From Tannerellaceae bacterium (GTDB taxonomy: Bacteria > Bacteroidota > Bacteroidia > Bacteroidales > Tannerellaceae), in contig JAIRZN010000165.1 in the NCBI GenBank assembly GCA_031267205.1, positions 1 to 5,640 on the forward strand: a stretch of DNA of 5,640 nucleotides, written 5' to 3'. Position numbers and translations under genes: made by a program. This document shows, piece after piece, positions 1-5,640 of the stretch. Numbering within the stretch: the stretch's first letter is position 1; each line of letters begins with the position of its first letter. Under the pieces are notes generated by a model. That model did no database searches and was not told the DNA's origin. It worked only from the letters and a program-made list of their open reading frames with translations.

Positions 1-1373
1 TATTCGTAGCGTCCGATAATTTCTCTTACGTAGTTGAATGTTTCGCGGCCGCGGAGGTAGCCGTAGCGACAGGTGGAATCGTTGTAGTAGGCGGGGTCGC
101 GTTTTAGGAGGATGAAGTCGGCGACGTTTTCGTCCCATATGTTGGGATTTTTGCCGTATTTGGCGGCTAAGCGGCGTGCGTCGTATATGTGTCCTATGCC
201 GGCGTTGTAGGAGGCGAGGGTGAATTTTATCAGTTCGGCCGTGTCGCTTATCTCGTTTAGGCCGCGGCGGAAAAGGCGTAGCGCTTCTACGCCGGCGCGT
301 ATGTTTGCCTCAGGGTCGGCGAGTTCGTGGAGGGTGATTTTCAGCGTTTGCGCGGTTGAGGGCATGATGCCCATCAGTCCTTGCGCTCCGGCCCAGGAGA
401 TGATTGAGTTGTTGAAATGCGATTCCTGGTAAGAGAGGGAGGCCAGGAGGCGCCAGTCCCATCCGAGCCTGAGGGCGTGTTTGCGGAAGAGGGAGTCGTA
501 GGGGGAAATGTGTCCCTGTTTTATTGCGGGCATACTAAGTTCGAGCATTTTTTTGCTGAGCTCGAAGTAACGCTTTGTTGTCGCCTCGTAGGAGTGGTTG
601 CCGACTTTGCCGGAGGCCCAGTCGTCGATAGCGCGGGCGAGTTGTGGGGCGTCGTTGCGCACTATCCAGGAGGAGCGTTGGCGGAAGCTTATTTCGAGGC
701 TTATGTCGATGTTGCGGTAGTATGTTTTGTTGAGGCGTGCGACGCGGTCGTCGCTTACGGTGTAGGGTATGTGGCCGGTGGAGACCATCTCGATAAGGTC
801 TTCGACATCGCGGTTATCTTCCGCTTCGTGGATGCGGATGCCGCCGCCAAGCTCGCGGTCTAAATTGACGAGGCGTTCGTGGTAGGGCGATCCGGGCGTT
901 ACATATATGTCTTTTCCTATAAGCTGGGTGACATCGTTGAGCGGTTGCAGACCTTGTCCGGCGGGTTGCACGAGCGTCTGGGTCGATATTTCTTCGCGTC
1001 CGCAGTAGATAAATTGTTGTTTCAGTTCCCTGTTGAGGACGACGGGATAGGCGGCGACATCGGCTTCCCCGGAGCGGAGTATCTCGATGAGGCGGGAGGT
1101 GTTTTCGGCCACCTTGATGATAAGTTTGAGGCTGTGCGCTTCGGCGAAGTCATGTATCAGCTCGTATTCATAGCCCATCGGTTCCATCCGGTAAAGGAAG
1201 TAAGAGGTGGAGCTGTAAAGGGTGACGGCGGTTATTTCGCCTCTTTCCGTGATCTGCGGGAAATCTGCCGCCTGTCTGCCGTCATTGTCCGCGTTGCGGT
1301 TGCGTCCGGCATTGCATCCGGTCATGGCGAGGGCGAGGGCTGCGAGAGCGGCGTATGTGGCTTTGATGTTCAT
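1..1373 (-). CDS. mltF: MltF-like lipoprotein lytic murein transglycosylase (3' end at window edge)
   Basis: Predicted envelope enzyme that cleaves the MurNAc-GlcNAc bond of peptidoglycan, leaving 1,6-anhydro-MurNAc. It starts with a lipoprotein signal: basic NIK, a hydrophobic Ala/Leu stretch and lipobox AMTGC, with the lipidated residue at Cys20. Residue +2 is Asn, and no acidic surface-export signal follows, so a periplasm-facing outer-membrane location is inferred. Residues ~41-275 form a solute-binding (SBP_bac_3-like) domain. Residues ~290-430 form an SLT domain with catalytic Glu317 in YQESHF, AQGLMGIMP at 330-338 and SYNAG at 388-392. This two-domain order is that of E. coli MltF, whose catalytic Glu is at a similar position. 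The start codon overlaps the rlmD stop (ATGA), suggesting translational coupling. The frame is open for 457 codons to base 3; bases 1-2 give TA-, so the gene may stop right at the edge or continue. The symbol is by family; the exact orthology is less certain than the activity. Confidence 0.9.
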   Translation of the reverse strand, partial: MNIKATYAALAALALAMTGCNAGRNRNADNDGRQAADFPQITERGEITAVTLYSSTSYFLYRMEPMGYEYELIHDFAEAHSLKLIIKVAENTSRLIEILRSGEADVAAYPVVLNRELKQQFIYCGREEISTQTLVQPAGQGLQPLNDVTQLIGKDIYVTPGSPYHERLVNLDRELGGGIRIHEAEDNRDVEDLIEMVSTGHIPYTVSDDRVARLNKTYYRNIDISLEISFRQRSSWIVRNDAPQLARAIDDWASGKVGNHSYEATTKRYFELSKKMLELSMPAIKQGHISPYDSLFRKHALRLGWDWRLLASLSYQESHFNNSIISWAGAQGLMGIMPSTAQTLKITLHELADPEANIRAGVEALRLFRRGLNEISDTAELIKFTLASYNAGIGHIYDARRLAAKYGKNPNIWDENVADFILLKRDPAYYNDSTCRYGYLRGRETFNYVREIIGRYE

Positions 1374-2782
1374 TTTTTTATTAAGAGGGCTACGTTCTCG
1401 ACATGTTGCGTGTGTGGGAACATGTCTACGGGCTGTATACGTTCGAGGGCGTAATCGCGGCAGAGGAGGCTAATGTCACGGGCCTGTGTAGCGGGGTTGC
1501 AGCTTACGTAGACGATGCGTTGCGGGGAGGCGTCGAGGATGGCTTTGATGACGTTATCGTGCATTCCGGCGCGCGGGGGGTCGGCGATGATTACGTCTGG
1601 GCGTCCGTGTTCGAGGATAAAGCTGCCGGTCAGTACGTCTTTCATGTCACCGGCGAAGAAGGCCGCGTTGTTGATACCGTTCAGTCGTGCGTTGCGGACA
1701 GCGTCGTCGACGGCTTCGGGGACGTACTCGATACCGATGACTTTAGCGGCGCGGCGGGATACGAAGTTGGCAATCGTGCCTGTTCCCGTGTATAGGTCGT
1801 ATACCCGCTCGTTTCCCGTCAGTGCGGCAAAGTCGCGCACCACCTTGTAGAGCTCGTATGCCTGGAGGCTGTTTGTCTGGTAGAAGGACTTGGGGCCGAT
1901 GATGAATCGCAGGCCTTCCATTTCCTCCGTGATATAGTCTTTCCCGCTGAAGAGGGAGACCTGTCGGTCGGTGATCGTGTCGTTACATTTGTCGTTTACG
2001 ATGTACAACAGCGATGTTACCTCAGGGAAGGAGGCGGCGAGGTGCGAGAGCAAGGCCTCCCTTTTCGCCCTGTCTTCGTAAAAGAAGACGACGATGAGCA
2101 TCACTTCGCCCGTGGTGGCGGAGGTGCGTATGATGAGGTTGCGCATGAAGCCCGTCTGGTTGCGGAGGTCGAAGAAGTCGTACCCGTTGGAGAGGCAGTA
2201 CATTTTGACGGCGGAGCGGAGGCGGTTGGAGATGTCGTCCTGGAGGTAGCAGCAGTCGATGTCGAGAACCTTGTCGAACATGCCCGGTATATGGAAGCCG
2301 AGGCCGTTCATATTGCCGCCGTATTCGCCGGAGAGCGCCTCATCTTCGGTCAGCCACTTTTTGCAGGAGAAAGTAAACTCCAGCTTGTTGCGATAGTATT
2401 GCGTTTGTTTGGAGGCGATGATGGGGAGCGTTTCGGCGGGGGAGAGTTTACCTATGCGTTCGATGCTGTCGGTCACTTGCCGGCTTTTGCATTTGAGCTG
2501 TTCTTCATACTTCAGGTGTTGCCACTTGCAACCCCCGCATGTGCCGAAGTGCGTACAGAAAGGCGTTTCCCTCAGTGGCGAGTATTGAAGGAAGCGGACG
2601 ATTTTTCCTTCGGCGTAGCTGCTTTTCTTCTTCGTAAGCCGTATGTCCGCTATATCCCCCGGCGCGGCGAAGGGCACGAATACGACCATGTCGTTAACCC
2701 TTGCGATAGCTTTACCTTCCGCCGCCACTCCGGTTATCTCTACGCCTTCGAGTACGGGCAGTTGTTTCCTGTTCCTTGTCAA
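1370..2782 (-). CDS. rlmD: 23S rRNA (uracil-C5)-methyltransferase RlmD, TrmA/RumA family
   Basis: SAM-dependent enzyme predicted to make 5-methyluridine in 23S rRNA (U1939 in E. coli numbering). With a TTG start it is 470 aa. Domains in order: TRAM RNA-binding domain (~8-65); iron-sulfur ligands Cys76, Cys82 and Cys85 in CTHFGTCGGCKWQH, with Cys177 or Cys178 as the likely fourth; central RNA-recognition part; and a class I methyltransferase fold. The last has QTN at 302-304, the SAM loop YDLYTGTGTIANF near 328-340, DPPRAG at 401-406, nucleophile Cys428 in YVSCNP and the C-terminal HVENVALL with Glu462 as probable general base. The frame is open upstream to an ATG at 2908, but that start would overlap galE by about 120 bases and add 42 unrelated residues. 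The next internal ATG (residue 32) would cut the TRAM domain. TTG 2782 lies 5 bases after the galE stop and gives an N-terminus like Bacteroides homologues. The stop overlaps the following mltF-like start. The U1939 specificity is assigned by family and not visible in the sequence. Confidence 0.93.
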   Translation of the reverse strand: MTRNRKQLPVLEGVEITGVAAEGKAIARVNDMVVFVPFAAPGDIADIRLTKKKSSYAEGKIVRFLQYSPLRETPFCTHFGTCGGCKWQHLKYEEQLKCKSRQVTDSIERIGKLSPAETLPIIASKQTQYYRNKLEFTFSCKKWLTEDEALSGEYGGNMNGLGFHIPGMFDKVLDIDCCYLQDDISNRLRSAVKMYCLSNGYDFFDLRNQTGFMRNLIIRTSATTGEVMLIVVFFYEDRAKREALLSHLAASFPEVTSLLYIVNDKCNDTITDRQVSLFSGKDYITEEMEGLRFIIGPKSFYQTNSLQAYELYKVVRDFAALTGNERVYDLYTGTGTIANFVSRRAAKVIGIEYVPEAVDDAVRNARLNGINNAAFFAGDMKDVLTGSFILEHGRPDVIIADPPRAGMHDNVIKAILDASPQRIVYVSCNPATQARDISLLCRDYALERIQPVDMFPHTQHVENVALLIKK

Positions 2783-2787
2783 GGCGG

Positions 2788-3828
2788 TTATTGTATGCCG
2801 CGTTCGCGGAGTTTCTTCTGCCAGTTCCAGGCCGAGGCGAGGGTGTCTTCCACCGATTCGCCGGCCACCCATCCCAGTACATCGTTGGCGCGTTTGGGGT
2901 CGGCCCATACCTTTTCGATGTCGCCCTCGCGCCGTTCGACGATCTTGTAGGGCACCTTTACGCCGGTGGCTTTCTCGAAGGCCTGTATCAGTTCCAGCAC
3001 CGAGAGGCCGCGCCCCGTGCCGAGGTTGAAGATTTCCAGGTTGTTTTCCATCCCGCCTCCCAGCATACGGTCCATCGCTATGACGTGAGCCTTGGCGAGG
3101 TCGACAACGTTGATGTAGTCGCGTATGCAGGAGCCGTCAGGCGTATTGTAGTCATTACCGAAGACACTCAGTTCGCTGCGTATGCCCATAGCCGTCTGCG
3201 TCACGAAAGGGACGAGGTTCTGCGGCACGCCGTTGGGGAGTTCGCCTATTTCGCCGCTCGGATGCGCTCCCGTGGGATTGAAGTACCTGAGGATAACGCT
3301 TTTGAAGGGCAGCCCTGCGTAAATAGCGTCGCGCAGTATTTCCTCGTTTATCTGCTTGGCATTGCCGTAGGGGGAAAGGGCGGGCTTGACGGGAGCGTCT
3401 TCGGTGACAGGCAGTATGTCCGGTTGCCCGTAAACCGTGCAGGAAGAGGAGAAGACGATACCGTCGACCTTGTGTTCCGGCATCAGTTCCAGGAGGTTGA
3501 TGAGGGTGACGATATTGTTGCGGTAGTATGTAAGCGGCTCGCGTACCGATTCGCCGACAGCTTTGTTTGCTGCGAAGTGTATGATACCCCGTAAGCCATT
3601 ATGTTTGCCAAGTAGAGCGTTCAGGCCTTCCTTGTCGTTGCAGTCCAGCTTCGTGAAAGCGGGGCGTATACCCGTTATCCTTTCTATACCGTCGACGACA
3701 TCTTCGCTTGAATTGGAGAGGTTGTCCGCTATGATCACTTCATAGCCGGCGGCTTGTAATTCAACCACGGTATGCGAACCGATATAGCCTGTTCCGCCCG
3801 TTACTAAGATTTTCTTCTTCATAATCAT
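2788..3828 (-). CDS. galE: UDP-glucose 4-epimerase GalE
   Basis: Cytoplasmic NAD+-dependent epimerase interconverting UDP-glucose and UDP-galactose (Leloir pathway; also supplies galactose for surface glycans). It is an extended short-chain dehydrogenase of full family length (346 aa). Visible motifs are the Rossmann loop TGGTGYIGSH at 10-19, DNLSNS at 35-40, the catalytic SSSCTVYG with Ser129, and the YxxxK pair Tyr154/Lys158 in SPYGNAK. Also present are the RYFNPTGAHP and LPNGVPQNL substrate-side segments and DGSCIRDYINVVDLA. The position matching the E. coli gate residue Tyr299 is Val307 (see findings). Two starts are possible: ATG 3828 (MIMKKK) or ATG 3822 (MKKK, 344 aa). The shorter resembles related Bacteroides proteins, and nothing in the sequence decides between them. 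It is the first gene of the galE-rlmD-mltF run, with a promoter-like box about 60 bases upstream. No Shine-Dalgarno is apparent, as is usual in Bacteroidota. Confidence 0.96.
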   Translation of the reverse strand: MIMKKKILVTGGTGYIGSHTVVELQAAGYEVIIADNLSNSSEDVVDGIERITGIRPAFTKLDCNDKEGLNALLGKHNGLRGIIHFAANKAVGESVREPLTYYRNNIVTLINLLELMPEHKVDGIVFSSSCTVYGQPDILPVTEDAPVKPALSPYGNAKQINEEILRDAIYAGLPFKSVILRYFNPTGAHPSGEIGELPNGVPQNLVPFVTQTAMGIRSELSVFGNDYNTPDGSCIRDYINVVDLAKAHVIAMDRMLGGGMENNLEIFNLGTGRGLSVLELIQAFEKATGVKVPYKIVERREGDIEKVWADPKRANDVLGWVAGESVEDTLASAWNWQKKLRERGIQ

Positions 3829-3862
3829 TGTTGTTTTATATTATTCCCTGTTGGAGTTTTCC

Positions 3863-3872
3863 CCGCCGGCGG
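3863..3872. repeat. Perfect GC palindrome in the galE leader
   Basis: CCGCCGGCGG is a perfect 10-bp palindrome within a GC-only run (3861-3875), inside an otherwise AT-leaning intergenic region. It would lie in the 5' untranslated part of the galE transcript, about 35-40 bases before the start codon. It could be a protein-binding site. As RNA the perfect palindrome has no loop, so any hairpin would need to open its centre. The function is unknown and chance is possible in a GC-rich genome. Confidence 0.3.
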
Positions 3873-3885
3873 CGGTGATGAGCGG

Positions 3886-3893
3886 CAAAGATA
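3886..3893 (-). promoter_or_regulatory. Candidate -7 promoter box for galE-rlmD-mltF
   Basis: On the minus strand this reads TATCTTTG, an exact match to the Bacteroidota housekeeping -7 consensus TAnnTTTG. It is followed by a leader of roughly 50 bases to the galE start. The upstream side is an AT-rich tract (3891-3910), but no TTTG -33 box is seen at the usual ~19-21 base spacing. The call rests on the -7 match and its sensible position before the first gene of the run. Confidence 0.5.
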
Positions 3894-3978
3894 AAGAATT
3901 AAATTAAATACCTCAGGTAGCCCGGTAACGCCCGCCTCCGTTCATTGTAAGGCAACGAGCGTATCACGTAACTTATAG

Positions 3979-3986
3979 TACTTTTG
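3979..3986 (+). promoter_or_regulatory. Candidate -7 promoter box for the AraC-family gene
   Basis: TACTTTTG matches the Bacteroidota consensus TAnnTTTG exactly and ends 7 bases before the first possible ATG at 3994. Transcription would therefore start about at the start codon, giving a leaderless or nearly leaderless mRNA. No TTTG -33 box is found at the usual spacing. Absence of a good -33 box would fit a promoter needing an activator, but the match may also be chance. Confidence 0.4.
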
Positions 3987-3993
3987 CGAAAAA

Positions 3994-4812
3994 ATGATGA
4001 TGGACGGAGTAAGAACAATAAATTATTCAAATATTTTCCTGTCGCACTTCACCGACAACGCTCAAATGTGTATCCCAACTGCAGTGGAGCACTGTCTCGT
4101 GTACATTTATTCGGGCGAACTGGAAGTTAATGAAAGAGGGGAAATAACAAAAATCCACAGTGGCGAGTGCGTTTTTATCCGCAAGGACAACCGTGTCGGC
4201 ATAACAAAACAACCGAAAAACGGTGAACAGTTCAAATCCGTTTTTCTCAGTTTCCCGCGTGAATTTCTGCGTGAATTTTATCAGACGCTGGATAAAAAGC
4301 AACTCCCCGAAGATGTAAAAAGGCACGAAGTCAGTTTGCAAAAATTGCCGTTACGTCCCGATATTACAAGCCTGTTTGAATCCATGACGCCCTATTTCGA
4401 TTCGACGATAGCGCCCACTCCCGAACTCATCCGACTGAAACTGACGGAAGGCATGTATGTGCTGTTGAATACCGACCGGAACTTTTATTCATCGCTTTTC
4501 GACTTCACCGAACCGTGGAAAATCGACATCCTTAACTTTATGAACGAAAACTATATGTACGACCTTTCGATAGAAGAAATAGCTTCATTCACCGGACGAA
4601 GCCTTGCTTCATTCAAACGCGATTTCAAAAAAATATCAACCCTTCCTCCGCAAAAATGGCTGATGGGAAAACGGCTGAACGTGGCTTTCGATAAAATCCG
4701 CAACGAACGCCGGAAAGCATCCGACGTATGTTTCGAGGTCGGCTTCAAAAACCTGTCGCACTTTTCAAAAGCGTTTAAGAAACAGTTTGGCTATCCGCCC
4801 GCACAAATATAA
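3994..4812 (+). CDS. AraC-family transcriptional regulator
   Basis: DNA-binding regulator of 272 aa. The C-terminal ~100 residues form the two-helix-turn-helix AraC/XylS domain. The first HTH is at ~191-211 (LSIEEIASFTGRSLASFKRDF). The second, ~241-263, contains the family hallmarks VCFEVGFKNLSHFSKAFKKQFG and a closing GYPPAQI at the very end. Residues ~10-130 look like the cupin-type sensing half common in this family (for example VYIYSGELEV, HSGECVFIRKDN), so a small-molecule or protein signal is likely but cannot be named. Three tandem ATGs open the frame (3994, 3997, 4000); any could be used, while the next Met (residue 25) would cut the sensing domain. It is divergent from galE and 120 bp upstream of the alcohol dehydrogenase gene on the same strand, its most likely target. 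Sampled lines are about 40-45% GC against about 57-63% in galE, rlmD and mltF, which may reflect transfer or simply relaxed composition of a regulator. Confidence 0.92.
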   Translation: MMMDGVRTINYSNIFLSHFTDNAQMCIPTAVEHCLVYIYSGELEVNERGEITKIHSGECVFIRKDNRVGITKQPKNGEQFKSVFLSFPREFLREFYQTLDKKQLPEDVKRHEVSLQKLPLRPDITSLFESMTPYFDSTIAPTPELIRLKLTEGMYVLLNTDRNFYSSLFDFTEPWKIDILNFMNENYMYDLSIEEIASFTGRSLASFKRDFKKISTLPPQKWLMGKRLNVAFDKIRNERRKASDVCFEVGFKNLSHFSKAFKKQFGYPPAQI

Positions 4813-4845
4813 AATCCCGATTGAGCCTTTAGGATAAGCATATTT

Positions 4846-4876
4846 GAGCCGCAGGGATAAGTAACCTGTGCGGCTT
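4846..4876 (+). terminator. Hairpin between the AraC-family gene and the dehydrogenase
   Basis: AGCCGCA (4847-4853) pairs with TGCGGCT (4869-4875), extendable by a G-T wobble at 4846/4876. GG/CC inside could lengthen the stem past a small bulge. The loop side is GGATAAGTAACC-like. The downstream stretch TCCTCCTTACTTTAC is pyrimidine-rich but not a true T run, so it is at best a weak terminator or attenuator for the regulator gene. It could equally be a structured leader element for the dehydrogenase transcript. Confidence 0.35.
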
Positions 4877-4932
4877 CCTCCTTACTTTACGCCGTGAAAT
4901 TTTTAAAATAACGTATAATAGAAAGCGTAAAG

Positions 4933-5640
4933 ATGAAAAAGATTTTTTTGACGACAATCCTGCTGAGCCTCATGCTTGTACCGGCGATGGCGCAGCACAA
5001 TCACGCCCACTCGTACGAGGGGCGCGTTCACGCGAAAGGTATGGCAATGTTTTCCAAAGACGGCGGTTTTCAGCCCTACGAATTTACGCGCCACGCGGTG
5101 GGCGACAACGACATCCTGATAGAAATCCTCTACGCGGGAATATGCCACAGCGACATACACAGCGCCAAAAGCGAATGGGGCGAAACGGTTTACCCGATTG
5201 TACCGGGACACGAAATCGTCGGTCGCGTAGTGCAGACCGGTGAAAACGTGAGCAAGTTCAAAGTCGGCGACCATGCCGGCATAGGATGCATCATAAACTC
5301 GTGCTGGCAGTGCGAATACTGCAAAGCAGGCATGGAGCAGTTTTGCAAACGTGGAATGATAGTAAGTTTTGCCTCTCCCGATTACCTCCACGACAACGAA
5401 CTGACGAACGGCGGCTTTTCAAACAACTATGTCATATCGGAAGACTATGCCCTGAAAATTCCGCAAAATACCGATTTGAAGCGGGTTGCATCATTGCTTT
5501 GCGCAGGCATTAACGTCTGGGCGCCTATTCATTTTTCGCAGGTTAAGCGCGGCGACACGGTTGGCGTCGCGGGATTCGGAGGCTTGGGGCATATGGCGGT
5601 AAAGTACATGGTTCAGATGGGAGCGAAAGTTACCGTGTTC
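4933..5640 (+). CDS. Zinc-dependent alcohol dehydrogenase with Sec signal peptide (3' truncated by window)
   Basis: Medium-chain dehydrogenase/reductase of the cinnamyl-alcohol-dehydrogenase/YahK group, predicted to interconvert alcohols and aldehydes with NAD(P)(H); the substrate is unknown. The visible 236 residues hold catalytic-zinc ligands Cys71 (GICHSDIH), His93-Glu94 (PGHEIVGRV) and Cys190. Structural-zinc cysteines 124, 127, 130 and 138 have the usual 2-2-7 spacing. The Rossmann loop GFGGLGH is at 214-220. The rest of the cofactor domain is beyond the edge. The start at 4933 gives a clear Sec signal peptide: MKK, hydrophobic residues 4-17, then AMA before Gln21 as cleavage site. The enzyme domain begins near residue 31, so Met37 would clip its first strand; ATGs at 4972 and 4987 could give a cytoplasmic form. 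After cleavage the N-terminus is His-rich (QHNHAHS). The preceding AraC-family gene is the probable regulator. Family certain, location less so. Confidence 0.93.
   Translation, partial: MKKIFLTTILLSLMLVPAMAQHNHAHSYEGRVHAKGMAMFSKDGGFQPYEFTRHAVGDNDILIEILYAGICHSDIHSAKSEWGETVYPIVPGHEIVGRVVQTGENVSKFKVGDHAGIGCIINSCWQCEYCKAGMEQFCKRGMIVSFASPDYLHDNELTNGGFSNNYVISEDYALKIPQNTDLKRVASLLCAGINVWAPIHFSQVKRGDTVGVAGFGGLGHMAVKYMVQMGAKVTVF

Noticed and set aside
417..1454. Plus-strand open frames of 148 and 191 codons opposite the lytic transglycosylase gene
   Set aside because: They are antisense to a continuous minus-strand frame with lipobox and SLT motifs; their sequences look like shadow translations.
2783..2908. 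N-terminal extension of rlmD to the ATG at 2908
   Set aside because: It would overlap galE by about 120 bases and add an Arg-rich segment unlike RlmD proteins; the TTG start explains family length and spacing.
2042..2950. Long plus-strand open frame (302 codons) across rlmD and the end of galE
   Set aside because: It lies antisense to two clearly identified genes, shows no recognisable domain, and is explained by GC-rich codon bias on the opposite strand.
2776..3594. Plus-strand open frame of 272 codons opposite galE
   Set aside because: It is antisense to galE, whose motifs are intact throughout; its translation has no family features.
4883..4890. TACTTTAC as a -7 promoter box for the dehydrogenase
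   Set aside because: It differs from TAnnTTTG at the last two positions and has no -33 partner, so it is too weak to annotate.
4914..4919. Perfect TATAAT before the dehydrogenase
   Set aside because: This is the E. coli -10 form, which Bacteroidota do not normally use. No -35 box is present at proper spacing, and the tract is simply AT-rich.
4903..5391. Minus-strand open frame of 162 codons opposite the dehydrogenase
   Set aside because: It overlaps the conserved zinc-site coding of the dehydrogenase and has no recognisable features.

Overview
The window looks like ordinary chromosome of a Bacteroidales-type member of the Bacteroidota with moderately high GC. The evidence is threefold. The GalE, RlmD and MltF proteins read like Bacteroides/Parabacteroides/Tannerella-type homologues. 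Two promoter-like boxes match the Bacteroidota -7 consensus TAnnTTTG. No gene start has a convincing Shine-Dalgarno sequence. Genus cannot be fixed from the sequence alone.

Minus strand, 3828 down to 1: a tight three-gene run, galE - rlmD - mltF-like. galE encodes UDP-glucose 4-epimerase. Five bases separate it from rlmD, a 23S rRNA m5U methyltransferase of the TrmA/RumA family that most plausibly starts at TTG 2782. The rlmD stop overlaps the start of a lipoprotein lytic transglycosylase (MltF-like) in an ATGA. The transglycosylase runs to the left edge, where 457 codons are visible and the next codon begins TA-. The three genes are probably one transcript from a promoter near 3886-3893. They act in sugar-nucleotide supply, ribosome modification and peptidoglycan remodelling, so the link is positional rather than one pathway.

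Divergent intergenic region, 3829-3993: it carries a TATCTTTG box facing galE, a TACTTTTG box facing the regulator, and a perfect GC palindrome in the galE leader.

Plus strand, 3994 to 5640: an AraC-family regulator of lower GC than its neighbours is followed after 120 bp by a zinc-dependent alcohol dehydrogenase of the cinnamyl-alcohol-dehydrogenase/YahK type. The dehydrogenase is cut by the right edge at 236 codons. It begins with a textbook Sec signal peptide, which is unexpected for an NAD(P)-dependent enzyme and is the most interesting point here. The AraC protein is a reasonable candidate regulator of this gene.

No RNA genes, CRISPR arrays, insertion sequences or phage genes were seen, and nothing suggests a wholly new multi-gene system.
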